From: Pseudomonas putida
GTDB lineage: Bacteria > Pseudomonadota > Gammaproteobacteria > Pseudomonadales > Pseudomonadaceae
Assembly: GCF_002025705.1 (NCBI RefSeq)
Contig: NZ_CP018846.1
Span: forward strand, 5,323,501-5,387,500
Reading direction: 5' to 3'
Length of the DNA: 64,000 nt
Numbering within the stretch: the stretch's first letter is position 1; every line of letters begins with the position of its first letter. Below, piece by piece: positions 7,074 to 16,639 of this stretch. The notes below the pieces were generated by a model. The model was not told the origin of the DNA. It saw only the letters and a list, made by a program, of their open reading frames with translations, and did no database searches. Made by a program: the position numbers and the translations under genes.

Positions 7074-10000
7074 GGCTATGGCTCCAGTGGGCGATGCTCT
7101 GCAGCAGCACCGACTCCTGATAAGGTTTGCCCAGGTAATCGTTGACGCCAATGGCCATGGCCCGGTCGCGATGCTTCTGCCCGGTGCGTGAAGTGATCAT
7201 GATGATCGGCAGGTCTTTCAGGCGCTCGTCGCGGCGAATGCGAGTGGCCACTTCGAAACCGTCCATGCGCGGCATCTCGATGTCCAGCAACAGCACGTCC
7301 GGCCGGTGCTCTTCCAGCAGGGCCATGGCATCGACACCATCCTTGGCGGTCATCACGTTCATGCCATGGCGCTCCAGTAGCCGGCTGGTGACCTTGCGCA
7401 CGGTGACCGAGTCGTCCACCACCATCACCAGCGTAGCCCGCCGCGGTGCCGGGCCGAACAAGGTGCGCTGCACCCCGCTGCCACCAGGCAAGCGGGCCAA
7501 CCGCCGCTGCTGGCCACGCAGCTGCCCCAGCAGGTCAAGGATCAGCACCACCCGGCCATCACCGAGCAAGGTCGCACCCGACAGCCCCGCCACCGCGGCA
7601 AACTGCGGGCCGAGGCTCTTCACCACGATTTCACGGCTCGGCGACAGGCTGTCCACCTGGATGGCGAACGACTGCTCCTGGGAGTGCACAAGCAACACCG
7701 GCAAAGGCACGCTCTGCCCCAGCAGCACGGGGCGCGGCAGACCTTGCAGCAGCTCGCCCAGGTAACGTAAAGCGTACTCATGGCCGCCGTACACATATCG
7801 CGGGGCATCCAGTTGGTAACAGGCGGCCAGTTCGGCCGGCGGTACACGCACAATGCCCTCGATGGTGTTGAGCGGGATGGCGTACTGCTCTTCGCCCAGA
7901 TGCACCATCAAGGCGCGGTTGATCGACACGGTGAACGGCAAGCGGATCAGGAAGCGTGCGCCCTTGCCCAGGGCCGACTCGATGGTCATCGAACCGCCCA
8001 GCTGCTTGACCTCTTCATGCACCACGTCCATGCCCAGGCCGCGCCCGGAAATCTGAGTGATCTTCTCGGCCGTGGAAAAGCCCGGGCGCAGGATGAACTG
8101 CAGGATCTCGTGATCGCTCAGCTGTGCCTGCGGGTCCAGCAGGCCGCGTTTGATCGCCTTGCGCCGCACCGCTTCCAGCGGTACTCCGGCGCCATCGTCG
8201 GTCATCTCGATGACGATGTCGGCGCCTTCATGCAGCAGGTTCAGGTGAATGGTGCCCTGCTCCGGCTTGCCTGCGGCCAGGCGTGCCTCGCGGGCTTCCA
8301 GACCATGGTCGACGGCATTGCGCAGCATGTGCTCCAAGGGCGCGACCATGCGTTCGAGCACGCTGCGGTCCAGCTCGCCCTCGGCGTTGCCGACCACCAA
8401 CTCGACTTGCTTGCCCAGTTCGCTGGCCACCTGGCGCACCACCCGCTGCAAGCGCGGCACCAGGCGTTCGAATGGCACCATCAGGGTCGCGGTCAAGCCT
8501 TCCTGCAACTGGCTGTTCACCCGCGCCTGCTGCTGCAGCAGGCTATACGCCTCCTGGGCACGCTGGGTCAGGGTTTCCTTGAGGTCGAGCAGGTCGGAGG
8601 CCGACTCGAACAGTGCCCGCGACAATTGCTGCAACTGCGAATGGCGGTCCATTTCCAGCGGGTCGAAGTCTTCGTAGGCATCCCCCTCGAACGCCTGCCG
8701 GCTGCTGATCCGCCCCTGGGTCTCGATGTCCAGGCGCAGCAGCTGGTCGCGCATGCGCTCCAGGGTGGTTTCCATCTCGTTGAGGGCGAACTGGGCGTCA
8801 TTGACCTGCTGTTCGATACGACCGCGAATCACCGAATGCTCGCCGGCCAGGTTGCCCAGATCGTCGAGCAGTTCGGCGTCGACCTTGACCATGTCGCCAG
8901 GCGCCCGCTCCGGTGCCGCAGCCGGTATTTCGGCCGGGGCGGTGTCGGCCGGGGCCTGACCGGCAGCGCTGTCGGTCAGCGCGGCGCTGCTGAAGTTGCG
9001 AATGTAGTCGATCAGCGCGGTAGCGGCGTGCAACGGCTGGCCCAGGCGCACCGCGTCGAGCATGTGCGCCAGCCGGTCATGGCAGTTCTGCAGCAGCGCA
9101 AACAGCGGCCCGCTCGGCGGCAAACGCCCGGCGGCGAGCAGTTCGTAGAGAAATTCCAGTTCATGGGCCAGGTCGCCGATGGCGGTGATCTCGACCATGC
9201 GCGCACCACCCTTGAGGGTGTGCAGGTCACGCAACAGGTTCTCCACCTCGACGCTGTTGCGCGGGTCGGCCTGCCAGCGTGCCAGGGCGGCGGCGGCGCT
9301 TTCGACGATGTCCGAGCTTTCTTCGAGGAAGACTTCCAGCAGCTCCTTGTCGCCCGGGCTTTCCGCCTCATCAGCCAGCGCCGGCAGATCAGACAGTGGC
9401 GTAACGGTGTCGCGGCTCACCAGGCCAGTGGCATCCGGCGCCAGGGCGCCATCCAGCAGACCGCGCAAGGCATCCACGCAATCAGGTCGCGGGCTGACGT
9501 CCTGCCCTGCAGCCACTTCGTCGAGCATGTCCAGCATGGCTTCGTGGGCTTGCTGAGCAACTGCGAAGAAGCGCGGGCTGGCGCCCAGGCTGCCCTCCTC
9601 CACTGCGCCGTATAGGTCGAGCAGCGCCTCGCAGACTGCATCCATCTGCCACAAGTCGGCCAGGTGCGCGGCGTGACCAAGGCTGGTCAGCTCATCGAGC
9701 AATGTATCCAGGGGTTCGCGCTGCCCTGGCTGCTGCTGCCAGCGCGACAGTAAAGATTCGGCATCCAGCAGGATATCCATGGCCTGGGCCAGGAAGCTGG
9801 CGATCAACTGTGGGTCGCGCTTGCCATGGCGGGGCTGTTGGTGTTCGGCATGCAGATTGGCCAGGCGCAAATCCACTGCTTCGCCGACCTGCTCGATCAA
9901 TTGGGCCGCCCCCGGGATGGCGGCCAGCGGCGTACTGCCCAACTGCAGCAAGCCCTGCTGGAACAGGCCATGAGCGGTTTGCAGCCATTGCATCTCCGCC

Positions 10001-11952
10001 GCCTGCAACGGTAGCTGGTGGCCCCGATACTCGCGTACCAGGCGGTCGAAGGCGGTGGCCAGTTCGGCGATCGGCATGACCCCGGCCATGGCTGCACTGC
10101 CCTTGAGGGTGTGCAGGGCGCGTTGCAGGCTGTCGCTGACTTCGCTGCCCTGATCGCCTGCGCCCTGCAGGAAGCCTTCGAGGCTGGCCAGGTGGCCCTG
10201 GGCTTCGTTGCGGAAGATATCCAGCAGCTGCGGGTCGAGGCCATCGATGTCGGCGCTGACGGGCGTGTCATTCTCGGCCAGGGCGTGCAGGTGACTCGCC
10301 AGCTGTTCGATCTCGGTCAACTGCGGTAACTGGCCAGCGGCAAAGTCGGCCAGCAGGTCCGGCAAGTGAACGAACACCTGCTGCAGTGCAACCGCGCCCT
10401 CAGTGGTCAGGGCGATGCGCCCCTCCAGCACACGGTTGAGCAGGTGCTCCCCTCCCCAGGCCAGCTCGGTGACCGCCTCGGCATGCACCATGCGCCCGCT
10501 GCCCTTGAGCGTATGCAGGTCTCGGCGCACTTCGATCAGGGCGTCGCGCAGACGGTTGTCGGCGCGCCAGCGCAACCAGTGCCGTTCGATCTCTGGCAAC
10601 AATTCGCCGGCTTCTTCGAGGAACACCTCACGCAATTCGTCATCGACGCCATCACTACCGTCCTGTGCGCCGGCAGGGCCAGCATGGGTGCACTGCACGC
10701 CCAGTGCCGTCAGGCTGGCACGGGCCATGTCGAGGAACGGTTGAGCATCGGCCAGCGGGTCTGCGACCCTCCATTGCAGGTAGCACTCGGCGGCGCTGAG
10801 GGCCTCGGCCAGGTGGGCCAGCTCGTCCGCCGGCGGCTCCACTTCCAGGTGCTGCAACCAACCTTGCACATAGCCCGCGCACCCTGCGAAGACTTCGGCA
10901 GCGGCCGGCAGCATCAGCATCGCCAGGGCGCCGCGCACCTGCTGCAAGAGCCCCGGAAGCGGCTGCAGGCGTTGCCTCGGCCAGCCGGACTCCAGGCAAT
11001 CGCCGATCAGGTCCTTGGCCTGCTGCAACACCGATAGCGACTCGTTCAGCACCAGCTGGCGGATCTCGGCCAGGTCGGAGCCGGGCAGGCCGCCCTGCCC
11101 GCTTTCTTCCGGCAGGACCATGCCGTTGAGCGTGGCCTCCACATACAACAGGGCACCGGCCACATCCATCGATACCGCGTCGTCCACTTCGCGCTCGCCC
11201 TGGGCCAGGTTCTGCAGCGCCAGCACCTGGTCGATGATCACCCGTCGAGGTTGCTGGAAACCCAGAACTGCCAGGGTGTCGGCCACATGCCGCAGGGGCG
11301 CGAGCAGCGCCTCCAGGTCTTCCTTGTGCTGGCGGTCGCCGCGCACGAACTGGTCCAGCCGCTCCTTGATCCGTACCAGGTCGTCACACAATGCACTGAC
11401 CACCGAGCGCAAGGCGTCGCGCCCGGGCCCGGCCTGCATCTGTTCGCGCCAGTTGCCCAGCGACAGGTCGAGGTTGGCCAGGTCATCGGAGCCGGCAAAG
11501 CGCTGCGCAGCACCGCTGATCAGGCTGGCCTGGGCCAAGGGTTCGACACCACGGCAGGCGCGCAGCTGGTTAAGCAGCGGCAGCATTACCAGTGGCAGGT
11601 CATGGCGCGCACCGCGCAACCGCTCCAGGTAGGACGGCAGTTGCTCCAGGCCGCGGAACAGCGGCCCCAAGCAGTCACCGCGGGGGCTCACCTGGCCCTC
11701 GGCCAAGGCCTTGGCCAGCAGCTCCAGCTCTTCGGCCAGGCGCGTGGCACCGCGCAGCTCAAGCATGCGCAGGCAGCCATGCACCTGGTGCAGGTTATCC
11801 ACCACAAAGGCCAGCATCGACAAATCGTCGGTTTCACCGGCAAAGCGCTCCAGGGCCTGACGGGCCTGGCTCAGGCAATCGAAGATGGCGGCGCGGGTCC
11901 AGGCCAAGGCTACGGTATCGTGGCGCTCGGGGCTTGCGGCGGCAGAAGCCAT
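7066..11952 (-). CDS. chpA: ChpA/PilL-type hybrid chemotaxis histidine kinase with several HPt domains
   Basis: 1628 residues. In order: an N-terminal HPt-like domain with HQVHG (His55), a stretch without motifs, three HPt domains with the phospho-acceptor motif HTLKG at His480, His614 and His911, a dimerisation region, a CheA-type ATPase (RNAVDHGLEAREARL, DDGAGVPLEAV, GRGLGMDVV), a CheW domain, and a C-terminal receiver (MVVDDSVTVRKV, phospho-acceptor Asp1557 in LLLDIEMPRMDGF, LGKPYQ). In P. aeruginosa ChpA drives the chemosensory control of type IV pilus motility and cAMP. PilJ is the upstream receptor gene, nine bases away, and chpC overlaps the 3' end. Fewer HPt-like domains are seen than in P. 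aeruginosa ChpA. Confidence 0.93.
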   Translation of the reverse strand: MASAAASPERHDTVALAWTRAAIFDCLSQARQALERFAGETDDLSMLAFVVDNLHQVHGCLRMLELRGATRLAEELELLAKALAEGQVSPRGDCLGPLFRGLEQLPSYLERLRGARHDLPLVMLPLLNQLRACRGVEPLAQASLISGAAQRFAGSDDLANLDLSLGNWREQMQAGPGRDALRSVVSALCDDLVRIKERLDQFVRGDRQHKEDLEALLAPLRHVADTLAVLGFQQPRRVIIDQVLALQNLAQGEREVDDAVSMDVAGALLYVEATLNGMVLPEESGQGGLPGSDLAEIRQLVLNESLSVLQQAKDLIGDCLESGWPRQRLQPLPGLLQQVRGALAMLMLPAAAEVFAGCAGYVQGWLQHLEVEPPADELAHLAEALSAAECYLQWRVADPLADAQPFLDMARASLTALGVQCTHAGPAGAQDGSDGVDDELREVFLEEAGELLPEIERHWLRWRADNRLRDALIEVRRDLHTLKGSGRMVHAEAVTELAWGGEHLLNRVLEGRIALTTEGAVALQQVFVHLPDLLADFAAGQLPQLTEIEQLASHLHALAENDTPVSADIDGLDPQLLDIFRNEAQGHLASLEGFLQGAGDQGSEVSDSLQRALHTLKGSAAMAGVMPIAELATAFDRLVREYRGHQLPLQAAEMQWLQTAHGLFQQGLLQLGSTPLAAIPGAAQLIEQVGEAVDLRLANLHAEHQQPRHGKRDPQLIASFLAQAMDILLDAESLLSRWQQQPGQREPLDTLLDELTSLGHAAHLADLWQMDAVCEALLDLYGAVEEGSLGASPRFFAVAQQAHEAMLDMLDEVAAGQDVSPRPDCVDALRGLLDGALAPDATGLVSRDTVTPLSDLPALADEAESPGDKELLEVFLEESSDIVESAAAALARWQADPRNSVEVENLLRDLHTLKGGARMVEITAIGDLAHELEFLYELLAAGRLPPSGPLFALLQNCHDRLAHMLDAVRLGQPLHAATALIDYIRNFSSAALTDSAAGQAPADTAPAEIPAAAPERAPGDMVKVDAELLDDLGNLAGEHSVIRGRIEQQVNDAQFALNEMETTLERMRDQLLRLDIETQGRISSRQAFEGDAYEDFDPLEMDRHSQLQQLSRALFESASDLLDLKETLTQRAQEAYSLLQQQARVNSQLQEGLTATLMVPFERLVPRLQRVVRQVASELGKQVELVVGNAEGELDRSVLERMVAPLEHMLRNAVDHGLEAREARLAAGKPEQGTIHLNLLHEGADIVIEMTDDGAGVPLEAVRRKAIKRGLLDPQAQLSDHEILQFILRPGFSTAEKITQISGRGLGMDVVHEEVKQLGGSMTIESALGKGARFLIRLPFTVSINRALMVHLGEEQYAIPLNTIEGIVRVPPAELAACYQLDAPRYVYGGHEYALRYLGELLQGLPRPVLLGQSVPLPVLLVHSQEQSFAIQVDSLSPSREIVVKSLGPQFAAVAGLSGATLLGDGRVVLILDLLGQLRGQQRRLARLPGGSGVQRTLFGPAPRRATLVMVVDDSVTVRKVTSRLLERHGMNVMTAKDGVDAMALLEEHRPDVLLLDIEMPRMDGFEVATRIRRDERLKDLPIIMITSRTGQKHRDRAMAIGVNDYLGKPYQESVLLQSIAHWSHSHA

Positions 11953-11961
11953 GGCTTTTCC

Positions 11962-14022
11962 TCAGCGGCGCTCGGCGGGTGCCGGCAGGGTGAAACCGGA
12001 GACCGAGCGGCGCATCTCGCTGGCCATCCGTGCCAGGTGGCGAATGCTGTCGGCGGTGGCGCCGGAGCCGGCGGAGGTCTGCGCGGTGATCTGCTGGATC
12101 ACCGCCATGGTGTGGGAAATCTGCCCGGCAGACGATGTCTGCAACTGGGCTGCGTCAGAGATGCTGTGGATAAGTTCGGCGAGGTTCTGCGATACACCTT
12201 CGATCTCGGCCAGCGCTACGCCAGCATCCTGGGCCAGGCGCGCACCGCGCACCACCTCGGCGGTAGTCTGCTCCATGGAGATCACCGCCTCGTTGGTGTC
12301 CGCCTGAATGGTCCGCACCAGCGCTTCGATCTGGCGGGTCGCCGAGGACGAGCGCTCGGCCAGGCGCTGCACCTCGTCGGCGACCACGGCAAAGCCGCGG
12401 CCAGCTTCACCCGCCAACGAGGCCTGAATCGCCGCATTCAGCGCGAGGATATTGGTCTGGTCGGCAATATCATCGATCAGGCTGACAATGTCGCCAATTT
12501 CCTGGGAAGACTCGCCCAGGCGCTTGATCCGCTTGGCGGTGTCCTGGATCTGCTCGCGGATGTTGTCCATGCCGTTGATGGTGTTGTGCACCACCTCGTT
12601 ACCCTTGTTGGCGATTGCCACCGAGCGCTCGGCGACCTTGGCCGACTCATAGGCATGCGCGGAAACCCGGTCGATCGATTCGACCATGTCACCGACCGCT
12701 TCCGACGCCTCGCTGATCTGTGCGGCCTGGTGTTCCGAGGCCTTGGCCAGCTGGCGTGCGGTGTTCTGCGTGTCCTGCACGGCTGCGGCAACCTGCTCGG
12801 CACTGTGGTTGATGGTGGCCACCAGGTCGCGCAGCTGGTCGACGGAGTAGTTGATCGAGTCGGCGATGGCACCGGTGAAGTCTTCGGTCACCGACACGGT
12901 GACGGTCAGGTCGCCGTCGGCCAGCTCTTCGATCTCATCGAGCAAGCGCATGATCGCCTGCTGGTTACGTTCGTTCTTTTCTGCGGTTTCATGCAACTGC
13001 CGGTGGGTGGTGCGTACCATCACCAGGCCGATCAGGATGATCGATGCCAGCGCCAGCAGGCCCAGCGCGTAACCACCGACGGTATCGAGGGTGCGGCCGC
13101 TGGCCAGGTTTTCGAAACCGTTGGCCAGGTGCGAGGCCTCATCGAGCAAGGTCTGCGACAGGCTGAAGATATTGCCGGCCGCTTCGCGTACGCGGAACAG
13201 TTCGGGCGAGGTTTCGAGGATTTCATCGACAGAACCGGCCACGAACTGGAACAACTCGGCAATTTCTGCCAGGCGGGCGCGGGCATCAGCGTCCTCGACG
13301 CGGGTCACCTGGATGGCCGGGTTGCCGCCCAGCATGCCCTCGAGCACCTGGCCGAAGCGGCTGGCATCCCGGCCGAAGGTATCGGCAGCCTGGGCCGCTG
13401 TGTCATCGCCAGCCAGTACCGTGTTGACCGAACCGAGAATGCGCTCGGCCAGCAGCAACTGGCGCTGGGCTACCACCACCTGGTTGGCCGGGGCGCCGCT
13501 CTGCAGCAGGATCTCAACCACTTTCTCGTACTCGACCTGCAGCTGCGGCACGGTTTCGGCGAGGGTCGCCGCCACCTGGTGCAACGACAGCACGGTCTGT
13601 TCGCTGGCAAGAATGGTGTCCGTGTTCTTGCGCAGGTTTTCCCAGTCCTGGCGCACGGCTTCCATTTCATCGCGCACCGCAGCGGGCGCGGCAGGCAGGC
13701 CGGTGGATTTGTCGCCTTCGCGCAGGTAGCTCCAGCGCCGCTCGAAATCGTTGCGCGCATCCGACAGCAGCTTGAACGCCAGGGCCTTGCCCGCCGCCGC
13801 CTCGGTGGCATTCTTGGCGATGCGCTGGGACAACACTCGCAACTCGCCAGCGTGGCCGATGTACTGCTTGTCGTGATTGGCCTGGGTGTTGAGGTAGGCG
13901 AAGTTGGCGAACAACAGGATGATCGACAGAATCAGGATCACGAACAGCACGGTGATCTGCACGATGCTGCGTGTGCGCGGGGTCATGCTGGCGGGGGCGA
14001 CTGGGGTGGCCGGCTTGTTCAC
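11962..14022 (-). CDS. pilJ: PilJ-type methyl-accepting chemoreceptor for the pilus chemosensory system
   Basis: 686 residues from a GTG at 14022, supported by AGGAC eight bases upstream. A transmembrane segment (SIVQITVLFVILILSIILLFA) is followed by a periplasmic sensor with two PilJ-type helical repeats (ASEQTVLSLHQVAATLAETV, then VLAGDDTAAQAADTFGRD), a second membrane segment (LGLLALASIILIGLVMV), a HAMP-like linker and a signalling domain whose tip reads DIADQTNILALNAAIQASLA and GRGFAVVADEVQRLAERSS. The 'QASLAGEAGRGF' variant of the usual EAARA motif is typical of PilJ. It would sense surface contact or pilus state through ChpA. No methyltransferase gene (pilK) follows. Confidence 0.93.
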   Translation of the reverse strand: MNKPATPVAPASMTPRTRSIVQITVLFVILILSIILLFANFAYLNTQANHDKQYIGHAGELRVLSQRIAKNATEAAAGKALAFKLLSDARNDFERRWSYLREGDKSTGLPAAPAAVRDEMEAVRQDWENLRKNTDTILASEQTVLSLHQVAATLAETVPQLQVEYEKVVEILLQSGAPANQVVVAQRQLLLAERILGSVNTVLAGDDTAAQAADTFGRDASRFGQVLEGMLGGNPAIQVTRVEDADARARLAEIAELFQFVAGSVDEILETSPELFRVREAAGNIFSLSQTLLDEASHLANGFENLASGRTLDTVGGYALGLLALASIILIGLVMVRTTHRQLHETAEKNERNQQAIMRLLDEIEELADGDLTVTVSVTEDFTGAIADSINYSVDQLRDLVATINHSAEQVAAAVQDTQNTARQLAKASEHQAAQISEASEAVGDMVESIDRVSAHAYESAKVAERSVAIANKGNEVVHNTINGMDNIREQIQDTAKRIKRLGESSQEIGDIVSLIDDIADQTNILALNAAIQASLAGEAGRGFAVVADEVQRLAERSSSATRQIEALVRTIQADTNEAVISMEQTTAEVVRGARLAQDAGVALAEIEGVSQNLAELIHSISDAAQLQTSSAGQISHTMAVIQQITAQTSAGSGATADSIRHLARMASEMRRSVSGFTLPAPAERR

Positions 14023-14033
14023 GTTCGAAAGTC

Positions 14034-14588
14034 CTATAGCGCCACGTCAAGAAAGCCCGGCGCCTGGGCCAGGGCGAAGGGGCTGAAGATCGCCCAGTTG
14101 CGTTCCCGCGGGAAGTGCCCCTGCACGAAGCGGGCGGCAGCTCGCAGCAGCGGCTGCGGTGGCGACAGCTCCAGGCTGCTCAGGGCGAAATGTTGCAGGC
14201 CCAGCACCTCGTCGACCAGCAGGCCGACGAACAGGTCCTCATGGTCCAGTACCAGCACCCGCCGCTGCTTGCCTGGCGCAGCAGGGCCAAGGCCGAAGAA
14301 GCTGCTCAGGTCCATTACCGGCAACAGCCGGCCGCGCAGGTTGGCCACGCCACACACCCACGGCTGCACACCAGGCACACGGCTGCTGCGCGGTTCACGC
14401 AACACCTCGGCGACTTCGCCCATTGGGGCGACGAACCACTGCCCGGCAATGCGAAAACCGATGCCGCTCCATTGCTGCAGGCGGGTATCCTGCGGCGGCT
14501 GGTCGGCCACCAGCAGGCGGCAACGCCGGTCGATGTCCAGCAACAGCTCGAAGGCGGTCAGCGACGCCCCCTGCGGGCGGGTGGTCAA
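14034..14588 (-). CDS. pilI: CheW-like adaptor PilI
   Basis: 184 residues if translation begins at TTG 14588. That TTG overlaps the pilH stop (TTGA), and no ATG or GTG occurs before the conserved part, so coupled translation from TTG is the best reading. The fold is CheW: GIGFRIAGQWFVAPMGEVAEVL, GVANLRGRLLPVMDLSSFFG, RVLVLDHEDLFVGLLVDEV. The N-terminal about 35 residues (FELLLDIDRRCRLL) resemble other PilI proteins. It connects PilJ to ChpA. An unusually weak start may keep its level below PilH; this is inference. Confidence 0.9.
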   Translation of the reverse strand: MTTRPQGASLTAFELLLDIDRRCRLLVADQPPQDTRLQQWSGIGFRIAGQWFVAPMGEVAEVLREPRSSRVPGVQPWVCGVANLRGRLLPVMDLSSFFGLGPAAPGKQRRVLVLDHEDLFVGLLVDEVLGLQHFALSSLELSPPQPLLRAAARFVQGHFPRERNWAIFSPFALAQAPGFLDVAL

Positions 14589-14950
14589 GCGCCCAGTACT
14601 TCTTTGAGCTTGGCGATCAACGCGTCTTCTTCCACAGGCTTGGTCAGGAAGTCGCGGGCGCCCTGGCGCGTGGCCCAGATTCGGTCGGTTTCCTGGTCCT
14701 TGGTGGTTACCACCACCACGGGGATGGCGCTGGTTTCCGGGTCCTTGCTCAACTGGCGGGTGGCCTGGAAGCCGTTCATGCCAGGCATGACGATGTCCAT
14801 CAGCACCGCATCCGGCTTCTCCTGGCGGGCCAGGGCCACACCGTCGGCACCGTTGTTGGCCTTGAGCACCTGGTGACCGTGCTTTTCCAGCCATTCGGTC
14901 AATCTGTACATCTCTGTCGGCGAGTCGTCGACAATCAGAACTCGGGCCAT
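14585..14950 (-). CDS. pilH: PilH single-domain response regulator
   Basis: 121 residues, a bare receiver domain: acidic pocket VLIVDDSPTEMYRL, phospho-acceptor Asp in VLMDIVMPGMNGF, the VVVVTTKDQETDRIW switch region and conserved Lys in FLTKPVEED. No output domain. In P. aeruginosa PilH works with PilG downstream of ChpA, affecting pilus retraction and cAMP. It lies between pilG (46 bases upstream) and pilI (overlapping). Confidence 0.95.
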   Translation of the reverse strand: MARVLIVDDSPTEMYRLTEWLEKHGHQVLKANNGADGVALARQEKPDAVLMDIVMPGMNGFQATRQLSKDPETSAIPVVVVTTKDQETDRIWATRQGARDFLTKPVEEDALIAKLKEVLGA

Positions 14951-14996
14951 GCTGTTTCCCCATCAGGAAATTGAAGGCCGCGCCAGCGCGGCGCGG

Positions 14997-15398
14997 TCAG
15001 GGTGCGGGTTGTTCGGGCGCGGCGAAACCAGGTACATGGGCCCTGATCGCGTCGAGCAGTTCTTCCTTGCTGAATGGTTTGGTCAGGAACTGGTCGGAAC
15101 CGACCACCCGGCCGCGAGCCTTGTCGAACAGGCCATCGCGAGACGACAGGAGAATCACCGGGATGTCCTTGAAGGCACTGTTGTGCTTGATCACCGCACA
15201 GGTCTGATAACCGTCCAGACGGGGCATCAGCACGTCGACGAAGATGATCTGTGGCTGGTGGTCGATGATCTTGGCCAGGGCATCGAAGCCGTCACTGGCG
15301 GTGATCACCTCGCAGCCCGCTTCGCCGAGCAACATCTGCGCGGTGCGGCGGATCGTGCGGGAATCGTCGATCACCATCACCTTCAGGGGCTGTTCCAT
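14997..15398 (-). CDS. pilG: PilG single-domain response regulator
   Basis: 133 residues from ATG 15398 (MEQPLKVMVIDDSRTIRRTA), matching the family start; the frame is open further upstream but without family similarity. Receiver motifs: VIDDSRTIRRT, phospho-acceptor Asp in FVDVLMPRLDGYQTC, LLSSRDGLFDKARGR, and FLTKPFSKEEL. First gene of the pil/chp operon and divergent from gshB, with the promoter expected between 15399 and 15594. In P. aeruginosa PilG stimulates pilus extension and adenylate cyclase. Confidence 0.95.
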   Translation of the reverse strand: MEQPLKVMVIDDSRTIRRTAQMLLGEAGCEVITASDGFDALAKIIDHQPQIIFVDVLMPRLDGYQTCAVIKHNSAFKDIPVILLSSRDGLFDKARGRVVGSDQFLTKPFSKEELLDAIRAHVPGFAAPEQPAP

Positions 15399-15594
15399 AA
15401 GTCGCGCTACCATCGCTGCACAGTGTGGGCAGCAAGCCACCGATGGCTTGCAGCTTGAAGCTGAGGGCATTTTTAGCACACTCCGGGGGCCCGTTCCATC
15501 TGCCGCCCCCTTGACCCACGGCGCTCACAGCGCCACCCTGAGCCACTTTTCCATCGATTCACTGCGGCCACGGGCCGCCAAGAGGAACCACCCC

Positions 15595-16548
15595 ATGAGC
15601 GTTCGCCTCGGCATTGTCATGGACCCGATCGCGTCCATCTCCTACAAGAAGGACAGCTCGCTGGCCATGCTGCTGGCCGCCCAGGCCCGCGGCTGGGAAC
15701 TGTTCTACATGGAGCAGCGCGACCTGTACCAGGCGCAGGGCAAGGCCCGCGCCCGCATGCGCCCGCTCAACGTGTTCGCCGACCCGGCGCGCTGGTTCGA
15801 GCTGGGTGACGAGCAGGACAGCCCGCTGGCCGACCTGGACGTGATCCTGATGCGCAAGGACCCGCCGTTCGACATGGAGTTCGTCTACAGCACCTACCTG
15901 CTGGAACAGGCCGAGGCCGAAGGCGTGCTGGTGGTCAACCGCCCGCAGAGCCTGCGCGACTGCAATGAAAAACTGTTCGCCACGCTGTTCCCGCAGTGCA
16001 CGCCGCCGACCCTGGTCAGCCGCCGCCCGGACATCATCCGCCAGTTCGCCGCCGAGCACGGTGACGTGATCCTCAAGCCGCTGGACGGCATGGGTGGCAC
16101 CTCGATCTTCCGCCACCGGGCGGGCGACCCCAACTTGTCGGTGATTCTGGAAACCCTGACCGCACTGGGCGCCCAGCAGATCATGGCGCAGGCTTACCTG
16201 CCGGCGATCAAGGACGGCGACAAGCGCATCCTGATGATCGACGGCGAACCGGTCGACTACTGCCTGGCGCGCATTCCGGCCAGCGGCGAGACCCGCGGCA
16301 ACCTGGCCGCCGGTGGTCGCGGCGAAGCCCGCCCGCTGAGCGAGCGCGACCGCTGGATCGCCGCCCAGGTCGGCCCGACCCTGCGTGAAAAGGGCCTGCT
16401 GTTCGTTGGCCTGGACGTGATCGGCGACTATCTCACCGAAATCAACGTCACCAGCCCCACCTGCATCCGCGAGATCGACGCCGCCTTCAACACCGATATC
16501 GGTGGCAAACTGATGGATGCCATTGATCGCCAGCTCAAGGCGCGCTGA
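15595..16548 (+). CDS. gshB: glutathione synthetase
   Basis: 317 residues from ATG 15595 behind AGAGGAACC. Ligates glycine to gamma-glutamylcysteine with ATP. N-terminal MSVRLGIVMDPIASISYKKD is the family start, followed by the ATP-grasp fold with VILKPLDGMGGTSIF (glycine-rich loop), RILMIDGEPVDYCLARIP, and the metal-binding end EINVTSPTCIREID. Divergent from pilG and followed by the tonB3-like gene, the arrangement known from P. aeruginosa. Confidence 0.96.
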   Translation: MSVRLGIVMDPIASISYKKDSSLAMLLAAQARGWELFYMEQRDLYQAQGKARARMRPLNVFADPARWFELGDEQDSPLADLDVILMRKDPPFDMEFVYSTYLLEQAEAEGVLVVNRPQSLRDCNEKLFATLFPQCTPPTLVSRRPDIIRQFAAEHGDVILKPLDGMGGTSIFRHRAGDPNLSVILETLTALGAQQIMAQAYLPAIKDGDKRILMIDGEPVDYCLARIPASGETRGNLAAGGRGEARPLSERDRWIAAQVGPTLREKGLLFVGLDVIGDYLTEINVTSPTCIREIDAAFNTDIGGKLMDAIDRQLKAR

Positions 16549-16639
16549 CCGCCGACGCGAAGCAAATGCGCGGAGTGGGGTATGATGCCGGTCCTTTTCG
16601 ACTGAGCTGCTGCCCCGCCCTGCGGTTGCTGGATACCTG

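Noticed and set aside
7780..9615. 611-codon plus-strand frame opposite chpA
   Set aside because: Antisense to the kinase domains; translation rich in Gln, Val and His, typical of codon shadow.
11251..14607. 1118-codon plus-strand open frame opposite chpA and pilJ
   Set aside because: Runs antisense across several genes with recognised domains and has no protein-like motifs of its own.
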